Shown piece after piece: positions 1 through 8,942 of a stretch of 39,365 nt of DNA (position 1 is its first letter; every line of letters begins with the position of its first letter). Source of the stretch: Saccoglossus kowalevskii (taxonomy: Eukaryota > Hemichordata > Enteropneusta > Harrimaniidae); contig NW_003156171.1 of assembly GCF_000003605.2 (NCBI RefSeq), positions 1-39,365 on the forward strand. The letters are read 5' to 3'. The notes below the pieces were generated by a model. The model saw nothing but the letters and a program-made list of their open reading frames with translations. It was not told the origin of the DNA and made no database searches. The translations under genes and the position numbers were made by a program.

Positions 1-82
1 CAGGTGAGTGCTCTGTCGTAAAGTTGATGTGTAATGAAAACATACATATATAACTTGAAAACTAATACATGTGCCACAATAT

Positions 83-162
83 CGAGCGTGCCAGGATTTG
101 AGATTTGAAGCTGGAATCTTCTGATCAGTAGTCAGACGCGGTATCCGTTGCGCCACACGCTC
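83..162 (-). pseudogene. tRNA-Arg-like class B pseudogene, locus 1
   Basis: Type copy of class B. The T loop is doubled (minus TTCAAAT then CTCAAAT), giving a 14-nt loop, a C-C mismatch at the top of the T stem and a broken B box. The anticodon loop reads CTACTGA, anticodon ACT instead of ACG. Acceptor base 2 is A, which pairs with T71. Identical in these respects to loci 9 and 15. Confidence 0.9.
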
Positions 163-574
163 TGTTCGCCTTTGATGCGTTTGCCTAACACTCGTGACAC
201 GTATTCAAACAATCAAAATACATAGGAATTAAAAGTTAAGTCATTTGAATTCTGGATATTCAGAATTTTGAATTATAGTATGCGTTGATTGTTTGACCGT
301 AACGCTCGTCGGTCACAAGAGCGTTCATCGATGACTGTTTGGAGAAATGCAAATTTTCGAACCGCAGAAACTCCAGCCGATTCGTTTGATCTGTAGATGT
401 TCACATGCTCATAGGTCCCTCCGGTGTTCACCAATGACACGTGTGAGAAAATGAAACAGATTTGGGGATTCATATGACACATGTTTATCGCAGGTGAGTT
501 GCTCTGTCGTAAAGTTGATGTTGTGATGAAAACATACATATATAACTTGAAAACTAATACATGTGCCACAATAT

Positions 575-654
575 CGAGCGTGCCAGGATTTGAGATTTGA
601 AGCTGGAATCTTCTGATCTGTAGTCAGACGCGGTATCCGTTGCGCCACACGCCC
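575..654 (-). pseudogene. tRNA-Arg-like class B pseudogene, locus 2
   Basis: Class B T-loop duplication (80 nt). The anticodon loop reads CTACAGA, so the anticodon is ACA. The acceptor 5' strand is the normal GGGCGTG. Confidence 0.88.
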
Positions 655-1065
655 TGTTCGCCTTTGATGCGTTGCCTAACACTCGTGACACGTATTGAAA
701 CAATCAAAATACATAGGAATTAAAAGTTAAGTCAACTGAATTCTGGATATGCAGAATTTTGAAGTATAGTATGCGTTGACTGTTTGGCCGTAACGCAAGT
801 CGGTCACAATAGCGTTCATCGATGACAGTATTGAGACATGCAAATTTTGGAACAGCAGAAACTCCAGCCGATTCGTTTGATCTGTAGATGTTCACATGCT
901 CAGAGGTCCCACCGGTGCTCACCAATGGCAGGTGTGAGAATATGAAACAGATTTTGGAATTCATATGACACATGTTTATCGCAGGTGAGTTGCTATGACG
1001 CAAAGTTGATGTTGTGATGAAAACAAACATATATAACTTGAAAACGAATACATGTGCCATAATAC

Positions 1066-1138
1066 CGAGCGTGCCAGGATTCGAACCTGGAATCTTCTGA
1101 TCCGTAGACAGACGCGTTATCCGTTGCGCCACACGCCC
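1066..1138 (-). tRNA. tRNA-Arg(ACG), locus 3, T31 allele
   Basis: 73 nt, identical to consensus except A31 to T, which makes a T31-T39 mismatch next to the anticodon loop. The B box and anticodon ACG are intact. Linked to the tgttcgcgtttga spacer. Confidence 0.85.
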
Positions 1139-1322
1139 TGTTCGCGTTTGATGCGTTTGTCTATTACTCGTAACACGTAATGAAACAATCAAAATACATA
1201 GGAATTAAAAGTTAAGTCAATTGAATTCTGGATATGCAGAATTTTGAAGTATAGTATGCGTTGACTGTTTGACCGTAACGCTCGTCGGTCACAAGAGCGT
1301 TCATCGACGACAGTTTTGAGAA

Positions 1323-1330
1323 ATGCAAAT
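1323..1330. promoter_or_regulatory. Octamer-like ATGCAAAT motif upstream of locus 3
   Basis: The + strand has ATGCAAAT (ATTTGCAT in tRNA sense), 184 nt upstream of the tRNA 5' end. The octamer is the POU/Oct-1 site found in distal elements of snRNA-type Pol II/III promoters. It recurs in many monomers but is replaced by atgaaaat, atgaacat or atgacaat in others, including upstream of consensus loci 17, 19, 44 and 72. Function here is speculative. Confidence 0.35.
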
Positions 1331-1550
1331 TTTGGAACCGCAGAAACTCCAGCCGATTCGTTTGATCTGTAAATGTTCACATGCTCATAGGTCCCTCCGG
1401 TGTTCACCAATGACACGTGTGAGAAAATGAAACAGATTTGGAGATTCATATGACACATGTTTATCGCAGGTGAGTTGCTCTGTCGTAAAGTTGATGTTGT
1501 GATGAAAACAGACATTTATAACTTGAAAACTAATGCATGAGCCATAATAC

Positions 1551-1622
1551 CGAGCGTGCCAGGATTCGAACCTGGAATCTTATGATCCGTAGTAGACGCG
1601 TTATCCGTTGCGCCACACGCCC
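1551..1622 (-). pseudogene. tRNA-Arg(ACG)-like, locus 4, 1-nt deletion
   Basis: 72 nt. One base is missing from the 5' side of the anticodon stem (+ agtagac for agtcagac) and the other side has a substitution (+ tatga). The paralogous locus 10 lacks the deletion. Confidence 0.8.
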
Positions 1623-1849
1623 TGTTCAAAGTCGATGCGTTTGTCTATCACTCGTGACACGTATTGAAACAATCGAAATACATATGACTTAAAAGTTAAG
1701 TCAATTGAATTCTGGATACTCAGAATTTTGAAGTATAGTTTACGTTGACTGTTTGGTCGTAACGGTCGTCGGTCACAATTGCGTTCATCGATGACAGAAT
1801 TGAGACATGAAAATTTTGGAACGGCAGAAACTCCAGCCAATACATTTTA

Positions 1850-1886
1850 CCGTAGTCAGACGCGTTATCCGTTGCGCCACACGCCC
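1850..1886 (-). pseudogene. tRNA fragment, locus 5 (5' half only)
   Basis: 37 nt covering acceptor 5' strand, D arm and anticodon stem-loop start; T arm and variable loop are gone. The spacer text ttttac joins directly to ccgtag, so 221 bp are missing and the monomer is 264 bp. The join shares cc with both parents. Confidence 0.9.
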
Positions 1887-2298
1887 TGTTCAAAGTCGAT
1901 GCGTTTGCCTATCACTCGTGACACGTATTGAAACAATCGAAATACATAAGGCTTAAAAGTTAAGTCAATTGAATTCTGGATACTCAGAATTTTGAAGTAT
2001 AGTTTGCGTTGACTCTTTGGCCGTAACGGTCGTCGGTCACAATTGCGTTCATCGATGACAGAATTGAGACATGACAATTTTGGAACCGCAGAAACTCCAG
2101 CCAATTCATTTTACCTGCAGATGTTCACATGCTCAGAGGTCCCACCGGTGCTCACCAATGGCAGGTGTGAGAATATGAAACAGATTTTGGAATTCATATG
2201 ACACATGTTTATCGCAGGTGAGTTGCTCTGTCGTAAAGTTGATGTTGTGATGAAAACAAACATTTATAACTTGAAAACTAATGCATGAGCCATAATAC

Positions 2299-2371
2299 CG
2301 AGCGTGCCAGGATTCGAACCTGGAATCTTCTGATCCGTAGACAGACGCGTTATCCGTTGCGCCACACGCCC
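2299..2371 (-). tRNA. tRNA-Arg(ACG), locus 6, T31 allele
   Basis: Same 73-nt sequence as locus 3: only the T31-T39 mismatch departs from consensus. Confidence 0.85.
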
Positions 2372-2783
2372 TGTTCGCGTTTGATGCGTTTGTCTATTAC
2401 TCGTAACACGTAATGAAACAATCAAAATACATAGGAATTAAAAGTTAAGTCATTTGAATTCTGGATATTCAGAATTTTGAATTATAGTATGCGTTGACTG
2501 TTTGACCGTAACGCTCGTCGGTCACATGAGCGTTCATCGACGACAGTTTTGAGAAATGCAAATTTTGGAACCGCAGAAACTCCAGCCGATTCGTTTGATC
2601 TGTAAATGTTCACATGCTCATAGGTCCCTCCGGTGTTCACCAATGACACGTGTGAGAAAATGAAACAGATTTGGGGATTCATATGACACATGTTTATCGC
2701 AGGTGAGTTGCTCTGTCGTAAAGTTGATGTTGTGATGAAAACAGACATTTATAACTTGAAAACTAATGCATGAGCCATAATAC

Positions 2784-2856
2784 CGAGCGTGCCAAGATTC
2801 GAACCTGGAATCTTCTGATCCGTAGACAGACGCGTTATCCGTTGAGCCACACGCCC
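2784..2856 (-). tRNA. tRNA-Arg(ACG), locus 7, T31 plus D- and T-arm changes
   Basis: 73 nt with the T31 change, a G-T wobble in the T stem (+ ccaag) and a base change in the D stem (+ gttgagcc). Locus 13 is its higher-order repeat partner. Confidence 0.75.
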
Positions 2857-3268
2857 TGTTCGTGTTTGATGCGTTTGTCTATTACTCGTAACACGTAATG
2901 AAACAATCAAAATACATAGGAATTAAAAGTTAAGTCATTTGAATTCTGGATATTCAGAATTTTGAATTATAGTATGCGTTGACTGTTTGACCGTTACGCT
3001 CGTCGGTCACAAGAGCGTTCATCGATGACAGTTTTGAGAAATGCAAATTTTGGAACCGCAGAAACTCCAGCCGATTCCTTTGATCGGTAGATGTTCACAT
3101 GCTCATAGGTCCCTCCGGTGTTCACCAATGACACGTGTGAGAAAATGAAACAGATTTGGGGATTCATATGACACATGTTTATCGCAGGTGAGTTGCTCTG
3201 TCGTAAAGTTGATGTTGTGATGAAAACAAACATTTATAACTTGAAAACTAATGCATGATCCATAATAC

Positions 3269-3341
3269 CGAGCGTGCCAGGATTCGAACCTGGAATCTTC
3301 TGATCCGTAGTCAGATGCGTTATCCGTTGCGCCACACGCCC
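3269..3341 (-). tRNA. tRNA-Arg(ACG), locus 8
   Basis: 73 nt; only base 26 differs from consensus (G to A). All stems pair as in the reference copy. Confidence 0.92.
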
Positions 3342-3753
3342 TGTTCAAAGTCGATGCGTTTGCCTATCACTCGTGACACGTATTGAAACAATCGAAATAC
3401 ATATGACTTAAAAGTTAAGTCAATTGAATTCTGGATACTCAGAATTTTGAAGTATAGTTTGCGTTGACTGTTTGGCCGTAACGGTCGTCGGTCACAATTG
3501 CGTTCATCGATGACAGAATTGAGACATGAAAATTTTGGAACGGCAGAAACTCCAGCCAATTCATTTTACCTGCAGATGTTCACATGCTCATCGGTCCCAC
3601 CGGTGTTCATCATTGACACATGTGAGAAAATGAAACAGATTTTGGGATTCATATGACATATGTTTATCGCAGGTGAGTTGCTCTGTCGTAAAGTTGATGT
3701 TGTGATGAAAACATACATATATAACTTGAAAACTAATACATGTGCCACAATAT

Positions 3754-3833
3754 CGAGCGTGCCAGGATTTGAGATTTGAAGCTGGAATCTTCTGATCAGT
3801 AGTCAGACGCGGTATCCGTTGCGCCACACGCTC
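3754..3833 (-). pseudogene. Class B pseudogene, locus 9, anticodon ACT
   Basis: 80 nt; same T-loop doubling, ACT anticodon and A2 acceptor as loci 1 and 15. Confidence 0.88.
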
Positions 3834-4245
3834 TGTTCGCCTTTGATGCGTTTGCCTAACACTTGTGACACGTATTCAAACAATCAAAATACATAGGAAT
3901 TAAAAGTTAAGTCATTTGAATTCTGGATATTCAGAATTTTGAATTATAGTATGCGTTGATTGTTTGACCGTAACGCTCGTCGGTCACAAGAGCGTTCATC
4001 GATGACAGTTTGGAGAAATGCAAATTTTCGAACCGCAGAAACTCCAGCCAATTCATTTTACCTGCAGATGTTCACATGCTCAGAGGTCCCACCGGTGCTC
4101 ACCAATGGCAGGTGTGAGAATATGAAACAGATTTTGGAATTCATATGACACATGTTTATCGCAGGTGAGTTGCTCTGTCGTAAAGTTGATGTTGTGATGA
4201 AAACAAACATTTATAACTTGAAAACTAATGCATGAGCCATAATAC

Positions 4246-4318
4246 CGAGCGTGCCAGGATTCGAACCTGGAATCTTATGATCCGTAGTCAGACGCGTTAT
4301 CCGTTGCGCCACACGCCC
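4246..4318 (-). tRNA. tRNA-Arg(ACG), locus 10, one anticodon-stem mismatch
   Basis: 73 nt; + tatga replaces tctga, giving a C28-T42 mismatch. The rest is consensus. Confidence 0.8.
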
Positions 4319-4545
4319 TGTTCAAAGTCGATGCGTTTGTCTATCACTCGTGACACGTATTGAAACAATCGAAATACATATGACTTAAAAGTTAAGTCAA
4401 TTGAATTCTGGATACTCAGAATTTTGAAGTATAGTTTACGTTGACTGTTTGGTCGTAACGGTCGTCGGTCACAATTGCGTTCATCGATGACAGAATTGAG
4501 ACATGAAAATTTTGGAACGGCAGAAACTCCAGCCAATACATTTTA

Positions 4546-4582
4546 CCGTAGTCAGACGCGTTATCCGTTGCGCCACACGCCC
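4546..4582 (-). pseudogene. tRNA fragment, locus 11
   Basis: 37-nt fragment with the same join as locus 5, copied by the ~2.7 kb higher-order repeat. Confidence 0.9.
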
Positions 4583-4994
4583 TGTTCAAAGTCGATGCGT
4601 TTGCCTATCACTCGTGACACGTATTGAAACAATCGAAATACATAAGGCTTAAAAGTTAAGTCAATTGAATTCTGGATACTCAGAATTTTGAAGTATAGTT
4701 TGCGTTGAATCTTTGGCCGTAACGGTCGTCGGTCACAATTGCGTTCATGGATGACAGAATTGAGACATGACAATTTTGGAACCGCAGAAACTCCAGCCAA
4801 TTCATTTTACCTGCAGATGTTCACATGCTCAGAGGTCCCACCGGTGCTCACCAATGGCAGGTGTGAGAATATGAAACAGATTTTGGAATTCATATGACAC
4901 ATGTTTATCGCAGGTGAGTTGCTCTGTCGTAAAGTTGATGTTGTGATGAAAACAAACATTTATAACTTGAAAACTAATGCATGAGCCATAATAC

Positions 4995-5067
4995 CGAGCG
5001 TGCCAGGATTCGAACCTGGAATCTTCTGATCCGTAGACAGACGCGTTATCCGTTGCGCCACACGCCC
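4995..5067 (-). tRNA. tRNA-Arg(ACG), locus 12, T31 allele
   Basis: 73 nt, same sequence as loci 3 and 6. Confidence 0.85.
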
Positions 5068-5479
5068 TGTTCGCGTTTGATGCGTTTGTCTATTACTCGT
5101 AACACGTAATGAAACAATCAAAATACATAGGAATTAAAAGTTAAGTCATTTGAATTCTGGATATTCAGAATTTTGAATTATAGTATGCGTTGACTGTTTG
5201 ACCGTAACGCTCGTCGGTCACAAGAGCGTTCATCGACGACAGTTTTGAGAAATGCAAATTTTGGAACCGCAGAAACTCCAGCCGATTCGTTTGATCTGTA
5301 AATGTTCACATGCTCATAGGTCCCTCCGGTGTTCACCAATGACACGTGTGAGAAAATGAAACAGATTTGGGGATTCATATGACACATGTTTATCGCAGGT
5401 GAGTTGCTCTGTCGTAAAGTTGATGTTGTGATGAAAATAGACATTTATAACTTGAAAACTAATGCATGAGCCATAATAC

Positions 5480-5552
5480 CGAGCGTGCCAAGATTCGAAC
5501 CTGGAATCTTCTGATCCGTAGACAGACGCGTTATCCGTTGAGCCACACGCCC
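5480..5552 (-). tRNA. tRNA-Arg(ACG), locus 13, T31 plus D- and T-arm changes
   Basis: 73 nt, identical to locus 7. Confidence 0.75.
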
Positions 5553-5964
5553 TGTTCGTGTTTGATGCGTTTGTCTATTACTCGTAACACGTAATGAAAC
5601 AATCAAAATACATAGGAATTAAAAGTTAAGTCATTTGAATTCTGGATATTCAGAATTTTGAATTATAGTATGCGTTGACTGTTTGACCGTTACGCTCGTC
5701 GGTCACAAGAGCGTTCATCGATGACAGTATTGAGAAATGCAAATTTTGGAACTGCAGAAACTCCAGCCGATTCCTTTGATCTGTAGATGTTCACATGCTC
5801 ATAGGTCCCTCCGGTGTTCACCAATGACACGTGTGAGAAAATGAAACAGATTTGGGGATTCATATGACACATGTTTATCGCAGGTGAGTTGCTCTGTCGT
5901 AAAGTTGATGTTGTGATGAAAACAAACATTTATAACTTGAAAACTAATGCATGATCCATAATAC

Positions 5965-6037
5965 CGAGCGTGCCAGGATTCGAACCTGGAATCTTCTGAT
6001 ACGTAGTCAGATGCGTTATCCGTTGCGCCACACGCCC
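5965..6037 (-). tRNA. tRNA-Arg(ACG), locus 14
   Basis: 73 nt; base 26 is A as in locus 8, and base 37 next to the anticodon is T instead of G (+ tacgtag). Stems are intact. Confidence 0.82.
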
Positions 6038-6449
6038 TGTTCAAAGTCGATGCGTTTGCCTATCACTCGTGACACGTATTGAAACAATCGAAATACATAT
6101 GACTTAAAAGTTAAGTCAATTGAATTCTGGATACTCAGAATTTTGAAGTATAGTTTGCGTTGACTGTTTGGCCGTAACGGTCGTCGGTCACAATTGCGTT
6201 CATCGATGACAGAATTGAGACATGAACATTTTGGAACGGCAGAAACTCCAGCCAATTCATTTTACCTGCAGATGTTCACATGCTCATCGGTCCCACCGGT
6301 GTTCATCATTGACACATGTGAGAAAATGAAACAGATTTTGGGATTCATATGACATATGTTTATCGCAGGTGAGTTGCTCTGTCGTAAAGTTGATGTTGTG
6401 ATGAAAACATACATATATAACTTGAAAACTAATACATGTGCCACAATAT

Positions 6450-6529
6450 CGAGCGTGCCAGGATTTGAGATTTGAAGCTGGAATCTTCTGATCAGTAGTC
6501 AGACGCGGTATCCGTTGCGCCACACGCTC
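6450..6529 (-). pseudogene. Class B pseudogene, locus 15, anticodon ACT
   Basis: 80 nt, copy of loci 1 and 9 in the second ~2.7 kb repeat. Confidence 0.88.
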
Positions 6530-6940
6530 TGTTCGCCTTTGATGCGTTTGCCTAACACTTGTGACACGTATTCAAACAATCAAAATACATAGGAATTAAA
6601 AGTTAAGTCATTTGAATTCTGGATATTCAGAATTTTGAATTATAGTATGCGTTGATTGTTTGACCGTAACGCTCGTCGGTCACAAGAGCGTCATCGATGA
6701 CAGTATTGAGAAATGCAAATTTTGGAAAGGCAGAAACTCCAGCCAATTCATTTTACCTGCAGATGTTCACATGCTCATTGGTCCCACCGGTGTTCATCAA
6801 TGACACATGTGAGAAAATGAAACAGATTTTGGGATTCATATGACATATGTTTATCGCAGGTGAGTTGCTCTGTCGTAAAGTTGATGTTGTGATGAAAACA
6901 TACATATATAAGTTGAAAACTAATACACGTGCCATAATAC

Positions 6941-7013
6941 CGAGCGTGCCAGGATTCGAACCTGGAATCTTCTGATCCGTAGTCAAACGCGTTATCCGTC
7001 GCGCCACACGCCC
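6941..7013 (-). tRNA. tRNA-Arg(ACG), locus 16
   Basis: 73 nt; T28-G42 wobble in the anticodon stem (+ tcaaa) and one D-loop change (+ ccgtcg). Otherwise consensus with perfect B box. Confidence 0.88.
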
Positions 7014-7098
7014 TGTTCTCCTTTGATGCGTTTGCCTAACACTTGTGACACGTATTGAAACAATCGAAATACATATGACTTAAAAGTTAAGTCAATTG

Positions 7099-7118
7099 AA
7101 TTCTGGATATTCAGAATT
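7099..7118. repeat. Spacer inverted repeat AATTCTG-n6-CAGAATT
   Basis: Perfect 7-bp arms around a 6-nt loop (gatatt here; gatact, gatatg or gatgtt elsewhere). The arms are kept in nearly all monomers while the loop varies; 11408-11480 and 13861-13890 have one arm mutated (gctgaattt). Confidence 0.75.
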
Positions 7119-7400
7119 TTGAAGTATAGTTTGCGTTGACTGTTTGGCCGTAACGGTCGTCGGTCATAATTGCGTTCATCGATGACAATATTGAGACATG
7201 AAAATTTTGGAACGGCAGAAACTCCAGCCAATTCATTTTACCTGCAGATGTTCACATGCTCATTGGTCCCACCGGTGTTCATCAATGACACATGTGAGAA
7301 AATGAAACAGATTTTGGGATTCATATGACATATGTTTATCGCAGGTGAGTTGCTCTGTCGTAAAGTTGATGTTGTGATGAAAACATACATATATAAGTTG

Positions 7401-7404
7401 AAAA
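7401..7404 (-). terminator. Pol III T4 terminator of locus 17
   Basis: The + strand aaaa gives TTTT in the transcript, 21 nt beyond the tRNA 3' end. A second TTTT lies at 7380-7383. The first site, + strand gaaaac, is present at the same spacing in nearly every monomer, so each locus would have its own short trailer. Confidence 0.8.
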
Positions 7405-7436
7405 CTAATACACGTGCCATAATACCGAGCGTGCCA

Positions 7437-7447
7437 GGATTCGAACC
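7437..7447 (-). promoter_or_regulatory. Pol III B box of locus 17
   Basis: The minus strand reads GGTTCGAATCC, an exact match to the B-box consensus GGTTCGANTCC in the T arm. Class B loci (for example 83-162) replace it with GCTTCAAATCT and should bind TFIIIC less well. Confidence 0.92.
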
Positions 7448-7480
7448 TGGAATCTTCTGATCCGTAGTCAGACGCGTTAT

Positions 7481-7491
7481 CCGTTGCGCCA
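7481..7491 (-). promoter_or_regulatory. Pol III A box of locus 17
   Basis: The minus strand reads TGGCGCAACGG, a close match to the tRNA A-box consensus TRGCNNARYNGG, in the D arm. It is the TFIIIC contact that sets the start site. The same box is present in most loci; loci 7 and 13 read TGGCTCAACGG and locus 81 loses the second base. Confidence 0.9.
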
Positions 7492-7498
7492 CACGCCC

Positions 7499-7910
7499 TG
7501 TTCTCCTTTGATGCGTTTGCCTAACACTTGTGACACGTATTGAAACAATCGAAATACATATGACTTTAAAGTTAAGTCAATTGAATTCTGGATGTTCAGA
7601 ATTTTGAAGTATAGTTTGCGTTGACTGTTTGGCCGTAACGGTCGTCGGTCATAATTGCGTTCATCGATGACAATATTGAGACATGAAAATTTTGGAACGG
7701 CAGAAACTCCAGCCAATTCATTTTACCTGCAGATGTTCACATGCTCATTGGTCCCACCGGTGTTCATCAATGACACATGTGAGAAAATGAAACAGATTTT
7801 GGGATTCATATGACACGTGTTTATCGCATTTGAGTTGCTCTGTCGTAAAGTTGATGTTGTGATGAAAACATACATATATAACTTGAAAACTAATACATGT
7901 GCCATAATAT
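7499..7910 (-). repeat. Representative spacer between loci 17 and 18
   Basis: This is the typical non-tRNA part of a monomer, 412 bp. It is AT-rich and holds, in + order, the 5' flank of the tRNA on its left, an AATTCTG/CAGAATT dyad, a cgtcggtca block, the A/T-rich site that is ATGCAAAT in other monomers, a gttcat/caatgacac block, CATATG-type E-box-like palindromes, and a run of gaaaac that gives T4 stretches in the sense of the tRNA on its right. No coding or structural RNA signal is convincing. The same description applies to the other ~80 spacers. Confidence 0.85.
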
Positions 7911-7983
7911 GAAGCGTGCCAGGATTTGAACCTGGAATCTTCTGATATGTAGTCAAACGCGTTATCCGTTGCGCCACACGCCC
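7911..7983 (-). tRNA. tRNA-like with anticodon ACA, locus 18
   Basis: 73 nt with a complete cloverleaf but loop CTACATA, so the anticodon is ACA (would read UGU). The T loop is TTCAAAT, T72 wobbles with G1, the discriminator is C and base 28 is T. Body and acceptor are still tRNA-Arg type, so real charging with cysteine is unlikely. Nearly the same as loci 80 and 82. Confidence 0.6.
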
Positions 7984-8395
7984 TGTTCGCCTTTGATGCG
8001 TTTGCCTAACAGTCGTGATACGTATTGAAACAATAAAAATACATTTGATTTAAAAGTTAAGTCAATTGAATTCTGGATATGCAGAATTTTGAAGTATAGT
8101 ATGCGTTGACTGTTTGGCCGTAACGCTCGTCGGTCACAATAGCGTTCATCGATGACAGTATTGAGACATGCAAATTTTGGAAAGGCAGAAACTCCAGCCA
8201 ATTCATTTTACCTGCAGATGTTCACATGCTCATTGGTCCCACCAGTGTTCATCAATGACACATGTGAGAAAATGAAACAGATTTTGGGATTCATATGACA
8301 TATGTTTATCGCAGGTGAGTTGCTCTGTCGTAAAGTTGATGTTGTGATGAAAACATACATATATAAGTTGAAAACTAATACACGTGCCATAATAC

Positions 8396-8468
8396 CGAGC
8401 GTGCCAGGATTCGAACCTGGAATCTTCTGATCCGTAGTCAGACGCGTTATCCGTTGCGCCACACGCCC
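8396..8468 (-). tRNA. tRNA-Arg(ACG), locus 19, consensus
   Basis: 73 nt, identical to locus 17, 970 bp (two monomers) away. Confidence 0.95.
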
Positions 8469-8869
8469 TGTTCTCCTTTGATGCGTTTGCCTAACACTTG
8501 TGACACGTATTGAAACAATCGAAATACATATGACTTTAAAGTTAAGTCAATTGAATTCTGGATGTTCAGAATTTTGAAGTATAGTTTGCGTTGACTGTTT
8601 GGCCGTAACGGTCGTCGGTCATAATTGCGTTCATCGATGACAATATTGAGACATGAAAATTTTGGAACGGCAGAAACTCCAGCCAATTCATTTTACCTGC
8701 AGATGTTCACATGCTCATTGGTCCCACCGGTGTTCATCAATGACACATGTGAGAAAATGAAACAGATTTTGGGATTCATATGACATATGTTTATCGCAAA
8801 GTCGTAAAGTTGATGTTGTGATGAAAATAAACATATATAACTTGAAAACGAATACATGTGCCATAATAC

Positions 8870-8942
8870 CGAGGGTGCCAGGATTCGAACCTGGAATCTT
8901 CTGATCCGTAGTCAGACGCGTTATCCGTTGCGCCACACGCCC
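8870..8942 (-). tRNA. tRNA-Arg(ACG), locus 20, acceptor mismatch
   Basis: 73 nt; + gagggtg puts C at 69, mismatched with C4. Everything else is consensus. Its 3' trailer carries an 11-bp net deletion (near 8798) shared only with loci 69, 73 and 76, which have the same acceptor change. Confidence 0.78.

Larger units (their letters stand above)
1540..4010. repeat. Higher-order repeat A, copy 1 (~2.7 kb period)
   Basis: Loci 4-9, including the 264-bp short monomer at locus 5, recur at an offset of 2695-2696 bp. Boundaries are approximate because all monomers are related. Confidence 0.88.
4235..6705. repeat. Higher-order repeat A, copy 2
   Basis: Loci 10-15, in the same order and with the same rare variants as loci 4-9. 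Few differences (for example the locus 4 deletion) suggest a recent duplication. Confidence 0.88.
7426..7498 (-). tRNA. tRNA-Arg(ACG), locus 17, consensus copy (reference)
   Basis: Reading the minus strand gives a 73-nt cloverleaf. The acceptor is GGGCGTG/CACGCTC with one G2-T71 wobble; the D arm starts GCGC; the anticodon stem TCTGA/TCAGA is fully paired around loop CTACGGA (anticodon ACG); the variable loop is AGATT; the T arm is CCAGG-TTCGAAT-CCTGG; the discriminator is G. CCA is not encoded, as expected in eukaryotes. The role would be arginine insertion at CGU and, after A34-to-inosine editing, CGC. Six other loci (19, 44, 51, 54, 58, 72) are identical. The T4 stretch 21 nt past the 3' end supports Pol III transcription. 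Activity itself cannot be read from sequence. Confidence 0.95.

Noticed and set aside
83-162. Bacterial or organellar tRNA
   Set aside because: No encoded CCA, strong A and B boxes, T4 terminators, and the arms match the animal nuclear tRNA-Arg(ACG) pattern.
704-1192. Long minus-strand open frames (60-162 aa) recurring throughout, with peptides such as GRVAQRITRLTTDQKIPGSN
   Set aside because: They translate the tRNA and spacer. Frames change between copies because the monomer is not a multiple of 3, single-base indels break them, and the frame ending GVWRNG stops inside the tRNA A box. No domain is recognisable.
1490-1600. C/D-box snoRNA on the + strand (gtgatga as C box, ctga in the tRNA as D box)
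   Set aside because: The D-like box falls inside the antisense of the tRNA anticodon stem and no terminal stem was seen; the boxes are short enough to occur by chance.
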